A stretch of DNA of 56,938 nucleotides from Chloroflexota bacterium (lineage in GTDB: Bacteria; Chloroflexota; Limnocylindria; Limnocylindrales; CSP1-4). The notes beneath the pieces are model-generated. The model had not been told where the DNA came from and searched no databases. It saw only the letters and a program-made list of their open reading frames with translations. Where the stretch lies: contig JAJZRG010000019.1 of NCBI GenBank assembly GCA_021802825.1, positions 1 through 56,938 of the forward strand. The letters are read 5' to 3'. A program made the position numbers and the translations under genes. This document shows, one piece after another, positions 27,859 through 38,351 of the stretch (positions are counted from its first letter, which is position 1; the number at the start of each line of letters is the position of its first letter).

Positions 27859-28911
27859 ATGAAACTCACGCGCATCCTTGGCCTCGCCGCCACGGCCGCG
27901 ATCGCGGCAAGCGCCTGTTCGGGCGCGGCCGCATCGCCGTCGGCAGCACCTGCCTCGCAGGCTGCGGCATCCCAGCCGGCCGCCTCGTCGGGCACGGGCG
28001 CCGCCTCTGCCTACACGCCGCCGACGGACGGCGGCGCGGCCAAGGGCAAGACGATCGCCATCGTCTCGAAGGGCGAGCAGCACGCATTCTGGCAGGCCGT
28101 CAAGAAGGGGGCCCTCGACGAGGCTGCGAAGCTCGGCGTCAACGTCACCTATCAGGGCCCGGCGAATGAGACCATGGTCAACGACCAGCTGCAGATGCTG
28201 CAGAACGCGCTGACCAACAACCCTGCCGCGGTGTGCTTCGCCGCCCTCGACAGCAAGGCCGCGGGCGACCTGCTCAACCAGGCCAAGTCCAAGAACATCC
28301 CGGTTGTCGGCTTCGACTCCGGCGTTGACAGCACCATCCCGGTGACCACCGTTGCCACCGACAACATCGCCGCCGCCGGCCTCGCCGCCAAGAAGCTCGC
28401 GGCCCTCATCGGCGACTCGGGCAAGGTTGCCGTCATCGTCCACGACCAGACCTCGCAGACGGGCATCACCCGCCGCGACGGCTTCGTCGCCGAGATGAAG
28501 AACCACCCCAACATCCAGATCGTCTCGATCCAGTACGGCGCCGGCGACCACCAGAAGTCGGCCGACCTCGCCAAGGGCATCATGACGGCCAATCCGGACC
28601 TCAAGGGCTTCTTCGGGGCCAATGAGGGCTCGATCGACGGCGTCCTCGACGCCCTCAAGGAGACCGGCAACACCGGCAAGATCGTCGCCGTCGGCTACGA
28701 CTCCGGCCAGCAGCAGCTCGACGCCATCAACAGCGGCGCCGAGGCTGGCGCGATCACGCAGAACCCCATCGGCATCGGCGCCAAGTGCGTTGACGCTGCC
28801 GTCGACGCAGTCAACGGCAAGACCCTGCCCAAGACCATCGACACCGGCTTCTTCTGGTACGACAAGACCAACATCAACAACCCCGAGATCCAGGCCGTCC
28901 TCTACAAGTAG
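27859..28911 (+). CDS. Sugar ABC importer substrate-binding lipoprotein (RbsB-like)
   Basis: 350 aa. The lipoprotein signal is MKLTRILGLAATAAIAASAC, with the modified cysteine at residue 20, followed by an Ala/Ser/Pro tether to about 60. The periplasmic-binding fold begins KGKTIAIVSKGEQHAFWQAV. Ligand-region motifs are NNPAAVCFAALDSKAAGDLL and KNIPVVGFDSGVDSTIPVTT, typical of the ribose/xylose/fucose-type PBP1 family. A strong Shine-Dalgarno sequence (GGAGGAG) and a 103-nt gap from the permease suggest separately boosted expression, usual for binding proteins. A sugar-phosphate or pentose ligand is equally possible; L-fucose is inferred from context. Confidence 0.92.
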   Translation: MKLTRILGLAATAAIAASACSGAAASPSAAPASQAAASQPAASSGTGAASAYTPPTDGGAAKGKTIAIVSKGEQHAFWQAVKKGALDEAAKLGVNVTYQGPANETMVNDQLQMLQNALTNNPAAVCFAALDSKAAGDLLNQAKSKNIPVVGFDSGVDSTIPVTTVATDNIAAAGLAAKKLAALIGDSGKVAVIVHDQTSQTGITRRDGFVAEMKNHPNIQIVSIQYGAGDHQKSADLAKGIMTANPDLKGFFGANEGSIDGVLDALKETGNTGKIVAVGYDSGQQQLDAINSGAEAGAITQNPIGIGAKCVDAAVDAVNGKTLPKTIDTGFFWYDKTNINNPEIQAVLYK

Positions 28912-28932
28912 GACCCCTCTCAGGCGTTCCCT

Positions 28933-28967
28933 ATCGGGGGCCGACCGTTCCGCGGCCGGCCCCCGAT
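28933..28967 (+). terminator. Intercistronic hairpin after the binding-protein gene
   Basis: ATCGGGGGCCG (28933-28943) pairs perfectly with CGGCCCCCGAT (28957-28967). There is no T run, so it is more likely an mRNA-stabilising or partial-attenuation hairpin than a full terminator. Confidence 0.5.
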
Positions 28968-28992
28968 CTCCCCGCGGCCGCCCAGCGGCCCC

Positions 28993-29009
28993 CCACCGGT
29001 GGTACCACC
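28993..29009. promoter_or_regulatory. Overlapping palindromes and -10 box at the LacI start
   Basis: CCACCGGTGG (28993-29002) overlaps GGTGGTACCACC (28998-29009). The TACCAC inside (29003-29008) is 7 nt before the LacI ATG and may be a leaderless -10. Possible autoregulatory site. Confidence 0.4.
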
Positions 29010-29015
29010 CCTTCC

Positions 29016-30179
29016 ATGAGCACGATCAGCGACGTCGCCAAGCGGGCCGGCGTGTCTGCCATGACCGTCTCGAGGGTCCTCAACGGCACCGGCCACACAA
29101 GCGCCCACACGCGCGCCCGGGTCGAGGCCGCGATCGAGGAGCTGGGCTACGTTCCCAATGCGCTCGCCCGCCAGCTGCGGTCGAAGCGCACCAAGACCAT
29201 CGCCCTGGTGGTCGCGGATATCTCGAACCCCTACTTCACGACGATCGCCCGCGGCGTCGAGGACTTCTTCGTTGCCCACGGCTACTCGGTCATGTACTGC
29301 AACACCGACGAGGACGAGGCCGAGGAGGAGCAGTACCTCCTGATGCTGATCGAGCGCCAGGTGGACGGCGTGCTTCTGGTCCCCGCGCGCAGCTCGGGCG
29401 AGTCCTTCCGCCTGCTCCAGTCCCACCGGACCCCGGTCGTGGTCATCGACCGCCGCGTGACGTCGCGCAACGTGGACAGCGTGCGCTGCGACTCCGAGGC
29501 CGGCGCCCACTCGCTCGTGGAGCACCTCGTGGGGCTGGGCCACCGCAGGATCGCGATGCTCACGGGCTCGCCGTCCATTTCCACCTCGATGGACCGCGTG
29601 CTGGGCGCCCGCCGCGCCCTCGAGGAGGCTGGCCTGGAGCTGCCCGAGTCGATGATCCACTACGGCTCGTTCAACTACGGCAAGAGCAACCAGGCCGACG
29701 GCCACCGGATGGCGATGGACATGCTCGCCGGTCCGGAGCCGCGGCCCACCGCCGTGTTCTGCGCCAACAACTTCATCGCGTTCGGGGCCATCAAGGCGCT
29801 GCGCGAGTCGGGTCTCCGCGTGCCGGACGACATGTCCGTCGTCGCGTTCGACGACCTGCCCGAGGAGTGGGTGAGCGAGCCATTCCTGACGGTCGCACGC
29901 CAACCGGCGTACGAGATCGGCCACCGCGCGGCGTCGCTGCTCATGGACCACATCACCGGCAGCCAGGCGCCGACGGGCCAATCGGTGATCCTGCCGTTCG
30001 AGCTCGTGCTCCGGCGATCGAGCGCCGCTCCGAACCCTGATGTCGCCGCCGCCGTGGTGACTGCCCGGGCTGCTGGCCCGGTGGGGGGACGGGCCACGCT
30101 CCCCAGTCCCGCACCCGTGGCGATCGCGAACGCGGGTCCCGCCCATCGGGGCTCCGGTCCTGACGAGGCCATCGCATGA
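29016..30179 (+). CDS. LacI-family transcriptional regulator
   Basis: 387 aa. The N-terminal helix-turn-helix and hinge are classic: ISDVAKRAGVSAMTVSRVLN then ELGYVPNALARQLRSKRTKT. The rest is the sugar-binding PBP1-like effector domain (IALVVADISNPYFTTIARGV onward), with VVAFDDLPEEWVSEPFLTVA near the end. The C-terminal 40 residues beyond the family's normal end are Ala/Pro/Gly-rich and probably disordered. It is embedded in the operon, so it is likely the repressor binding the three tandem palindromes at 25137-25174. It overlaps the aldolase gene by ATGA. Confidence 0.92.
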   Translation: MSTISDVAKRAGVSAMTVSRVLNGTGHTSAHTRARVEAAIEELGYVPNALARQLRSKRTKTIALVVADISNPYFTTIARGVEDFFVAHGYSVMYCNTDEDEAEEEQYLLMLIERQVDGVLLVPARSSGESFRLLQSHRTPVVVIDRRVTSRNVDSVRCDSEAGAHSLVEHLVGLGHRRIAMLTGSPSISTSMDRVLGARRALEEAGLELPESMIHYGSFNYGKSNQADGHRMAMDMLAGPEPRPTAVFCANNFIAFGAIKALRESGLRVPDDMSVVAFDDLPEEWVSEPFLTVARQPAYEIGHRAASLLMDHITGSQAPTGQSVILPFELVLRRSSAAPNPDVAAAVVTARAAGPVGGRATLPSPAPVAIANAGPAHRGSGPDEAIA

Positions 30180-31162
30180 CCGTTGCCCAGACCGCCCTCC
30201 GCCCCGGCACGCGCCGCGGGCTCGACGCCTGTGCCACGGCGCGCGGCACCTTCGCCGTGCTCGCCCTCGACCACCGCCAGAACTTGCGCCGGGAGCTCCA
30301 CCCCGAGGCGCCGGAGACGACGACCTACGAGGAGATGGTCGCGTTCAAGCGGGCCGTCATCCGCGCCCTCGCGGCGCACGCCTCGGGCTCGCTGCTCGAC
30401 CCCGAGCTCGGTGCCGCGCAGTGCATCGCCGACGGGTCGCTGCCAGGGAGCGCCGGGCTGCTGGTCGCGATCGAGGCCACCGGGTACCTGGGCGAGGCGA
30501 ACGCCCGCGTGAGCCGCGTCCTGCCGGGCTGGTCCGTGGAGCAGGCGAAGCGGATGGGCGCGTCGGCGGCCAAGCTCCTCGTCTACTACCACCCGCGCGC
30601 GAGCAACGCGGCCGACCAGGAGCGGTTCGTCGCTGGCGTCGCGGCTGCATGCCGAGCACACGACCTCGCGCTCTTCGTGGAGCCGCTCGGGTTCGACCCC
30701 GTGACCGGGGGTAAGCTCACCGGGGAGGCGCGCCGACGGTGCGTCATCGAGACGGCGCGGCGCCTGACCGCGATCGGCGGGGACATCCTCAAGGCCGAGT
30801 TCCCGTACGACGTGGGCGTGACCGACCGGGCGGCGTGGGCCGACGCGTGCGCAGAGCTCGACGCCGCGAGCGCGGTGCCCTGGGTGCTGCTCTCTGGCGG
30901 AGTGGACGACGCCACCTTCGAGCGCCAGGTCGAGGTTGCCTGCGAGGCGGGCGCCTCAGGGGTCCTCGTGGGTCGAAGCGTGTGGTCCCCGTCCGCCACC
31001 ATGGCTCCCGCCGAGCGGGACGCCTGGCTGGCCGGCGAGGGCCGCCGTCGCCTCGAGCGCCTGGTCAGGCTCGTTGACGCAGCCGCGCGCCCGTGGCACG
31101 AACGCCCCAATGCGATCACGTCGGCACCCCAGCCGCTCGACGGCTGGTACCGCGCCTACTAG
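30176..31162 (+). CDS. Class I aldolase of the LacD / YihT type
   Basis: 328 aa TIM-barrel aldolase. AVLALDHRQNLRRELHP near residue 24, LVAIEATGYLG, AAKLLVYYHPRASNAADQE near 125, FVEPLGFDP near 163 and the Schiff-base lysine region GGDILKAEFPYDVG near 196. These match tagatose-1,6-bisphosphate aldolase (LacD) and sulfofructose-phosphate aldolase (YihT). It cleaves a ketose phosphate to dihydroxyacetone phosphate and an aldehyde. In an operon with fucose isomerase and an FGGY kinase, it may replace the class II fuculose-1-phosphate aldolase FucA, which is absent here. Use with the next PfkB kinase in a tagatose-type route is the alternative. Confidence 0.82.
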   Translation: MTVAQTALRPGTRRGLDACATARGTFAVLALDHRQNLRRELHPEAPETTTYEEMVAFKRAVIRALAAHASGSLLDPELGAAQCIADGSLPGSAGLLVAIEATGYLGEANARVSRVLPGWSVEQAKRMGASAAKLLVYYHPRASNAADQERFVAGVAAACRAHDLALFVEPLGFDPVTGGKLTGEARRRCVIETARRLTAIGGDILKAEFPYDVGVTDRAAWADACAELDAASAVPWVLLSGGVDDATFERQVEVACEAGASGVLVGRSVWSPSATMAPAERDAWLAGEGRRRLERLVRLVDAAARPWHERPNAITSAPQPLDGWYRAY

Positions 31163-31170
31163 GGAGTGCG

Positions 31171-32160
31171 ATGGCCGCCATCGCGATGACAGCCGCCGCG
31201 ACCGCGCTGGCGAGGCGCCTCGTGTGCGTCGCCCCGAACGCCTCGGTTGACAAGATCGCAGCTGTCGATGCGCTGCGCCCAGGGGAGATCCACCGCCCGC
31301 AGGTGCTCTCGGTGGTCGCCGGCGGCAAGGCGCTCAACGTCGGCCGGGCCGCAGCGGCGCTCGGGATGCCCGTGGTGGCGGTGCCGGTGCTCGCCGGGCA
31401 CGCCGGCGCGTGGATGGCGGACCGGCTCGCGGCCGACGGGATCGAGGCCCGGCCCGTCTGGGTGTCCGGCGAGACGCGCGAGTGCCTCTCGTTGCTCGAC
31501 CGCTCGACGGGCCGGCTGACCGAGTTCTACGAGACCGGGCCGCGGATCGACGACGCAGCCTGGGCGGCGGTCGAGGCGGCGGTCGAAACGGCGGTGGCCG
31601 AGGATCCCGCCGGCACGCTGGTCGTGGTGTCGGGCTCGCTCCCCTCGGGCGCGCCCGCCGACGCCCACGCGCAGGCCATGCGCATCACCCGCGAGGCGGG
31701 CGCGCGCGGGGTCGTGGACGTGGGAGGGCGGGCGCTGGCGGGGGCCGTCAGCGAGCGGCCGTGGCTGGTCAAGGTCAACGCGCTCGAGGCGTCCGAGGCG
31801 ACCGGCCTGCCGCAGGGGGGCCTCGCGGAGACCCTGGCCATGGCCCGGGCGCTGCGCGACAGCGGCGCCGCGATGGCGTTCGTGTCGCGGGGCGTGGACG
31901 GCGCGGTGCTCGTGGACGCCATGGGGCGGGCGTGGCGGATCGGCCCGCCGCCGGAGGTCGGCTCGTTCCCGGTGGGCAGCGGCGACTCGCTGATGGGCGG
32001 CTTCGCGGCCTCGCTCGCCCAGGGCCATCCCGTCCCCGAGGCGGCGCGCCGGGGCGCGGCGGCGGCCGCCGCCAACGCGCTGCATCCCGGCCAGGGCCGG
32101 ATCGACCCCGAGGACGTGGCCCGGCTGCTGCCGGGGATCGCACTGGAGGCGCTGTCGTGA
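31171..32160 (+). CDS. PfkB-family sugar kinase (1-phosphofructokinase / tagatose-6-phosphate kinase type)
   Basis: 329 aa. The family start APNASVDKIAAVDALRPGEI and GGKALNVGRAAAALG (sugar-binding) fit the FruK/LacC subgroup. The C-terminal catalytic motif is VGSFPVGSGDSLMGGFAASL near 268, with the GxGD base. It phosphorylates a hexose phosphate at C-1 or C-6 using ATP. Together with the LacD-type aldolase it would make a LacC-LacD pair. The ATG at 31171 follows GGGAG; extensions upstream would overlap the aldolase reading frame. It overlaps the next gene by four bases (GTGA). Confidence 0.87.
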   Translation: MAAIAMTAAATALARRLVCVAPNASVDKIAAVDALRPGEIHRPQVLSVVAGGKALNVGRAAAALGMPVVAVPVLAGHAGAWMADRLAADGIEARPVWVSGETRECLSLLDRSTGRLTEFYETGPRIDDAAWAAVEAAVETAVAEDPAGTLVVVSGSLPSGAPADAHAQAMRITREAGARGVVDVGGRALAGAVSERPWLVKVNALEASEATGLPQGGLAETLAMARALRDSGAAMAFVSRGVDGAVLVDAMGRAWRIGPPPEVGSFPVGSGDSLMGGFAASLAQGHPVPEAARRGAAAAAANALHPGQGRIDPEDVARLLPGIALEALS

Positions 32161-33179
32161 CACTCGACGTCGGCCGCATCGACCCCGCCCTCGTCCCGCA
32201 GCGCCAGCTCCCCGGCGGGGGCCGCATGCCGGGCATCGGCCTGGGGACGTTCGGCTCGGACCACGCGCCCGCCGACCTCGTCGCGGCGGCCGTCGGCACG
32301 GCGCTCGAGATGGGCTACCGCCACGTGGACTGCGCCTCGGTCTACCGCAACGAGGCGGAGATCGGCGCGGTGCTCGAGACCGCGATCCGCGGCGGCATCG
32401 CTCGGGACGAGCTGTGGGTCACCTCCAAGCTGTGGAACGACAAGCACGCCGTGGCCGACGTCGCGCCCTCGTTCGAGCGGAGCCTTCGCGATCTGCGGCT
32501 CGACTACCTGGACCTGTACCTCGTCCACTGGCCGTTCCCCAACACGCACGAGCCGGGAGTGGACGTCGGGTCGCGCGACTCCAACGCGAAGCCGTACCTC
32601 CACGACCGCTACATGGAGACCTGGGGAGAGCTCGAGAAGCTCGTGGAGGGGGGCCTGGTCCGGTACATCGGCACCTCCAACATGACCGTACCGAAGCTGC
32701 GGCTGCTGTTGCGCGACGCGCGGGTCAGGCCCGCGGCCAACGAGATGGAGCTCCACCCGCACTTCCAGCAGCCCGAGCTGTTCGAGTTCGTGGTGGGCGA
32801 GGGGATCGTGCCCATCGGCTACTCGCCGATCGGCTCGCCGGCGCGCCCCGAGCGCGACCGGACGCCCGAGGACTCGGTGGACATCGAGGACCCGGTGATC
32901 GTCGCCGCAGCCGAGCGCCTCGGCGTCCACCCTGCGGTGGTCTGCGTCAAGTGGGCGATCCAGCGCGGCCAGGTGCCGATCCCGTTCTCGACCAGGCCAT
33001 CCAACCTGCTCGCCAACCTGCGCGCGTCGGTCTCCGAGCCGCTGACCGAGGCCGAGATGGCCGCCATCGCCGGGATCGACCGCAACTGCCGGCTCATCAA
33101 GGGCCAGGTCTTCATGTGGAAGGCCGGCCAGTCGTGGGAGGATCTCTGGGACCCCTCCGGCGAGATCACGCCGCCCTAG
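32157..33179 (+). CDS. Aldo/keto reductase
   Basis: 340 aa (beta/alpha)8 NADPH-dependent reductase. Catalytic tetrad in place: Asp and Tyr in GYRHVDCASVYRNEAEIG near 46, Lys in VTSKLWND near 85 and His in YLVHWPFP near 120. NADPH-binding region KWAIQRGQVPIPFSTRPSN near 275. In this context it may reduce lactaldehyde (from deoxy-sugar cleavage) to 1,2-propanediol, or reduce a free sugar; both are inference. The start GTG 32157 overlaps the kinase stop. Confidence 0.88.
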   Translation: MTLDVGRIDPALVPQRQLPGGGRMPGIGLGTFGSDHAPADLVAAAVGTALEMGYRHVDCASVYRNEAEIGAVLETAIRGGIARDELWVTSKLWNDKHAVADVAPSFERSLRDLRLDYLDLYLVHWPFPNTHEPGVDVGSRDSNAKPYLHDRYMETWGELEKLVEGGLVRYIGTSNMTVPKLRLLLRDARVRPAANEMELHPHFQQPELFEFVVGEGIVPIGYSPIGSPARPERDRTPEDSVDIEDPVIVAAAERLGVHPAVVCVKWAIQRGQVPIPFSTRPSNLLANLRASVSEPLTEAEMAAIAGIDRNCRLIKGQVFMWKAGQSWEDLWDPSGEITPP

Positions 33180-33182
33180 GCC

Positions 33183-34682
33183 ATGCACGTCCTGACGATC
33201 GACCAGGGGACCTCGAGCCTGAAGGCTGCACTGTGGCGCGCCGACGGGACGGTCGCGGCCGAGGCGCTCGAGGCGTACGAGCTCAGCCACCCGGCGCCGA
33301 CCTGGGCCGAGATCGATCCGGCGCGCTGGTGGGAGGCCCTGTGCCGCGCCACGGCGTCGGTGCTCGCGGCTGCGGGCGTCGCGGCCGACGAGGTCGCCTG
33401 CGTCGCGCTCGACGGGATCGGCTGGACGCTCGTGGCGACCGACGAGCAGCTGCGGCCGGTCGTGCCCGCAATGACGTGGCTCGACCGTCGCGCCGAGGAC
33501 GAGGCCGTCGCGCTCCGCTCGCGCCCCGATGCGCCCGCGCTAGTGGACCTGGTCGCGAACCCGCTCGACGCCGCGTACCTCACGCCCAAGATCGCCTGGC
33601 TCGCCGGGCACCGGCCCGAGGCGTTCGAGGCCACCCGCTGGCTGCTGACGGCGTCGGGCTGGCTGGTGGCGATGCTGAGCGGCGAGGTGACCTGCGACCT
33701 CACGCAGGCCTACGGCTTCCATTGCTTCGACATCCGCCGCGAGTGCTGGGACGAGCGCGTGGCGCGCGACCTCGGCATCCCCATCGACCGGCTGCCGCCG
33801 CTCCACCGCGCTGACCACGTGGCCGGCGGCGTGACGCCCAGCGCGGCTCGCGCGACCGGGCTCGCTGCGGGGATCCCCGTCCTGGTGGGCGGCGTGGACG
33901 CCGCGATGGCGGCCCTCGGGGCGGGCGTGACCCGGCCCGGGCTCACCCAGGACCAGGGCGGCTCGGCGGGCGGGTTCGGGATGAGCGTCGGCGAGGTGGT
34001 CGTGGAGCCGCGGCTGATCTTCAGCCACCACGTCCTCGACGGGCAGTACCTGCTCCAGGCGGGGACCGTAGGAGGCGGGGCGCTGGGCTGGTTGCGCGAC
34101 GTGGTGGGCCGCGAGGACGCCACGTTCAACGAGCTGACGGCCGAGGCGCAGGCGTCCCGCCCCGGCGCCAACGGGGTCCTGTTCCTGCCCTACCTGGCCG
34201 GGGAGCGAACACCCCTCTGGAGCAGCGCGCCGCGGGGCGTGTTCGCCGGACTCGCCTACACGACGACGCGGGCCGACCTGGTGCGCTCGGTGATGGAGGG
34301 GTGCGCGTTCGCCGTGGTGGACAACCTGCGCCTCGCCGAGGAGCGCGGCCACCGGGTGACCGAGTGGCTGGGGCAGGGTGGCGCCTCGCGCTCGGCCCTC
34401 TGGAACCAGGTCAAGGCCGACGCCACGGGCGTCCCGTTCACGGTGGCCCGGCTGGCGGACGGCGCTGAGGGCGGGACGGGCCTGGCGCTGTTCGCCCTCG
34501 GGGCGCGGGCCGCGGGGTTGGCCGGCCCTCCGTCCGAGACGGTGGAGCGGCTCCTGGTCCAGCGCACGACGCTGGAGCCAGATCTCGCGCGCCACGCCCG
34601 GTACCGCGAGCTGTTCGAGGTCTGGCACGGCATCTCGCGCGCGATGCTCCCGCAGTTCGACCGACTGGCGGCCGTGGCATGA
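33183..34682 (+). CDS. FGGY-family carbohydrate kinase
   Basis: 499 aa. The ATPase-fold phosphate motif is LTIDQGTSSLKAALW near residue 4. VPAMTWLDRRAEDEA near 97 fits the xylulokinase/fuculokinase branch, with GGVDAAMAALGAG near 237, GGSAGG near 260 and the second-domain LPYLAGERTPLW near 337. It phosphorylates a ketose. With FucI and FucU in the operon, L-fuculose is the best guess, D-xylulose an alternative. It begins 3 nt after the aldo/keto reductase stop, has no Shine-Dalgarno sequence of its own and overlaps the next gene by ATGA. Confidence 0.88.
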   Translation: MHVLTIDQGTSSLKAALWRADGTVAAEALEAYELSHPAPTWAEIDPARWWEALCRATASVLAAAGVAADEVACVALDGIGWTLVATDEQLRPVVPAMTWLDRRAEDEAVALRSRPDAPALVDLVANPLDAAYLTPKIAWLAGHRPEAFEATRWLLTASGWLVAMLSGEVTCDLTQAYGFHCFDIRRECWDERVARDLGIPIDRLPPLHRADHVAGGVTPSAARATGLAAGIPVLVGGVDAAMAALGAGVTRPGLTQDQGGSAGGFGMSVGEVVVEPRLIFSHHVLDGQYLLQAGTVGGGALGWLRDVVGREDATFNELTAEAQASRPGANGVLFLPYLAGERTPLWSSAPRGVFAGLAYTTTRADLVRSVMEGCAFAVVDNLRLAEERGHRVTEWLGQGGASRSALWNQVKADATGVPFTVARLADGAEGGTGLALFALGARAAGLAGPPSETVERLLVQRTTLEPDLARHARYRELFEVWHGISRAMLPQFDRLAAVA

Positions 34683-35725
34683 GGGTGCTCGCGCTCGAGG
34701 ATCGCCTCCGCATCGCCATCCGCGAGGTCGCGGAGCCGGAGGTGGGCCCGGGGGACGTCCTGCTCGAGATCCACGCGGCGGCGGTGTGCGGCTCGGACAT
34801 CCACCGCTTCGTCCGGGGCCACCGGGAGTACCCCATGATCCTGGGCCACGAGGCGGCAGGGATCATCACGGCCGTCGGGGCGGCGGCGGACCCCTCGCTC
34901 GTCGGCCGCCACGCGGCGCTCGTGCCGCTCATCCCCGACCACACCTGCGACCAGTGCCTCGCCGGCCGGTTCTCCGCCTGCCGCGCCTACTCGTTCGTCG
35001 GCTCGCGCCGGCCCGGGGCGTTCGCGGAGCGCGTGGCCGTTCCCGCCCGCAACGTGCTGCCCGTCCCGGACGAGCTCCCCTTCGAGCAGGCGGCGCTGAT
35101 CGAGCCCTCGACCGTCGCGCGCCACCTCCTCGACTTGGGCGGCTTCAGCCGCGGGCAGACGGCGGTCGTGCTGGGCGCCGGCTCGATCGGCCTGATGCTC
35201 GTCCAGTGGCTCCGCGTCCTGGGCGCCTCGCTGATCGTCGCGACCGACGTCGCCGAGGCGAATCTCGAGGCGGCGGCCGCGCTCGGCGCGCACGTGACGC
35301 TGAACCCGGCGAAGGTGGGCGTGGCCGACGAGGTCCGCCGTCTGACGGGCGCGGGTGCCGACATCTCGGTCGAGGCCGCGGGCTCGCCGCAGGCCCTCGC
35401 CTCGACGGTGGAGGTCACGCGCCCCAAGGGGACGGTCGTGCTGGGCGGGAACCAGCCGGCCGACGCGTCGCTCCCGATGAGCTTCGTGGAGGCCCTGATG
35501 CGCCGCGAGCTCACGCTCACCGGGGGCTTCATGTCGTACTCGGCGCCGTGGCCCGGCCACGAGTGGACCGACAGTCTTGCGGCGGCCCTCGACGGCGGCC
35601 TCGACCTGCCCGCGATGATCTCGCACCGCGTCCCGCTCGCCGCGGCGCCCGCGGTCTTCGACGAGATCGCCGCCCACCGACTCGCCCACCGCAAGATCGT
35701 GTTCGACCCGGCCGCAGGGTCGTAA
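34679..35725 (+). CDS. Zinc-dependent medium-chain alcohol/polyol dehydrogenase
   Basis: 348 aa. Catalytic zinc ligands in AAVCGSDIHRF near 38 and GHEAAG near 59; Rossmann motif VLGAGSIGLMLVQW near 162. The structural zinc lobe is incomplete: CDQCLAGRFSAC has three cysteines, and the position of the first is an aspartate (PDHTC). The closest functional groups are sorbitol/threonine-type dehydrogenases. It may oxidise L-fucose-derived or lactaldehyde-derived alcohols. Co-translated with the kinase upstream and followed after 9 nt by fucU. Confidence 0.86.
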   Translation: MRVLALEDRLRIAIREVAEPEVGPGDVLLEIHAAAVCGSDIHRFVRGHREYPMILGHEAAGIITAVGAAADPSLVGRHAALVPLIPDHTCDQCLAGRFSACRAYSFVGSRRPGAFAERVAVPARNVLPVPDELPFEQAALIEPSTVARHLLDLGGFSRGQTAVVLGAGSIGLMLVQWLRVLGASLIVATDVAEANLEAAAALGAHVTLNPAKVGVADEVRRLTGAGADISVEAAGSPQALASTVEVTRPKGTVVLGGNQPADASLPMSFVEALMRRELTLTGGFMSYSAPWPGHEWTDSLAAALDGGLDLPAMISHRVPLAAAPAVFDEIAAHRLAHRKIVFDPAAGS

Positions 35726-35734
35726 GGAGGCTCC

Positions 35735-36154
35735 GTGCTCACCACCCGTCTGCAGCATCCCGAGATCCTGGCCGCACTGGGCGCGGCGGGCCACGGCGCC
35801 ACGGTGCTGATCGCCGACGGCAACTACCCCCTCGCGACCCGCTCGAACCCCGACGCCCGCCGGGTGTACCTGAACCTCGAGCCGGGCAAGCTCACTGTCA
35901 CCGACGTGCTCGACGCGATCGCGGAGGCGATCCCGGTCGAGGCGGCCCACGTGATGGGCCCGGACGATGGCAGCGAGCCGTCGATCTACGCGGACTTCCG
36001 CCGCCTGCTGCCGGACAGCGAGCTCACGAGGCTCGGCCGGTTCGCGTTCTACGACATGGCCCGCGCGCAGGACTGCGCCCTGGCCGTCCTGACCGGCGAG
36101 CAGCGCACCTACGCCAACATCCTGCTCACCATCGGCGTGGTCAAGCCGGCGTAG
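35735..36154 (+). CDS. fucU: RbsD/FucU-family sugar mutarotase
   Basis: 139 aa, normal length. The family motif is ILAALGAAGHGATVLIADGN at residues 9-28 (catalytic histidine in GHG), then NYPLATRSNPDARRVYLNLE. C-terminal RAQDCALAVLTGEQRTYANI is the conserved FucU ending. It interconverts anomers of L-fucose (or D-ribose for RbsD); the neighbouring fucose isomerase favours FucU. The start is GTG 35735, with AAGGAGG 4 nt upstream. Confidence 0.9.
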   Translation: MLTTRLQHPEILAALGAAGHGATVLIADGNYPLATRSNPDARRVYLNLEPGKLTVTDVLDAIAEAIPVEAAHVMGPDDGSEPSIYADFRRLLPDSELTRLGRFAFYDMARAQDCALAVLTGEQRTYANILLTIGVVKPA

Positions 36155-36196
36155 GCGCGGCAGACCACCACGCGTCCCAGAGGGAGACGAAGGCAC

Positions 36197-38002
<1,806 letters not shown>

Positions 38003-38018
38003 GGGGGCGCAAATTCCT

Positions 38019-38063
38019 CGGCCCGTCGGGTGTGCCGCTCCTCCGGCACCCGGCGGGCCTTCT
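38019..38063 (+). terminator. Terminator of the sugar operon
   Basis: Long GC-rich hairpin: GGCCCGTCGGGTGTGCCG (38020-38037) pairs, with one bulge or mismatch on each side, with CGGCACCCGGCGGGCC (38044-38059), followed by TTCTGATT. Confidence 0.75.
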
Positions 38064-38124
38064 GATTCCCGGCTCGCGAGGACGCGGCAGCCCCTTCCGC
38101 GGGTCCCGAGCGCGTCTGCGCCCC

Positions 38125-38349
38125 TCAGGACCCCTCAAGGCTGAGCAGATCGCCCGGTGCACACGACAGGGCCTCGCACAGCGCGGTCAGCGTCGAGAAT
38201 CGGATTGCCCGAGCCCGGCCGTTCTTGAGCACCGAGAGGTTGGCCTGCGTGATGCCGACCCGCTCGGCGAGCTGGGTCAAGGTCATCCCGCGCTCGGCGA
38301 CCAGCCGGTCGATGTTCACCCGGATCCGGTGCTCCTCGTCGGGGGGCAT
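38125..38349 (-). CDS. Xre/Cro-type helix-turn-helix regulator (YozG-like)
   Basis: 74 aa, a single HTH_3-type domain: RIRVNIDRLVAERGMTLTQL then AERVGITQANLSVLKNGRAR, with RFSTLTALCEALSCAPGDLL. This is the small regulator that regularly follows DUF2975 membrane proteins (the YoaS-YozG arrangement of Bacillus). Its ATG at 38349 starts 2 nt after the DUF2975 stop, so it is translationally coupled. It probably binds the 11-bp inverted repeat at 39008-39045 and represses its own operon; this is inference. Confidence 0.87.
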   Translation of the reverse strand: MPPDEEHRIRVNIDRLVAERGMTLTQLAERVGITQANLSVLKNGRARAIRFSTLTALCEALSCAPGDLLSLEGS

Positions 38350-38351
38350 GG

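Noticed and set aside
28920..29015. Full transcription terminator splitting the sugar operon
   Set aside because: The 11-bp hairpin has no T run, and the downstream genes remain tightly packed and functionally linked. It is treated as an intercistronic hairpin.
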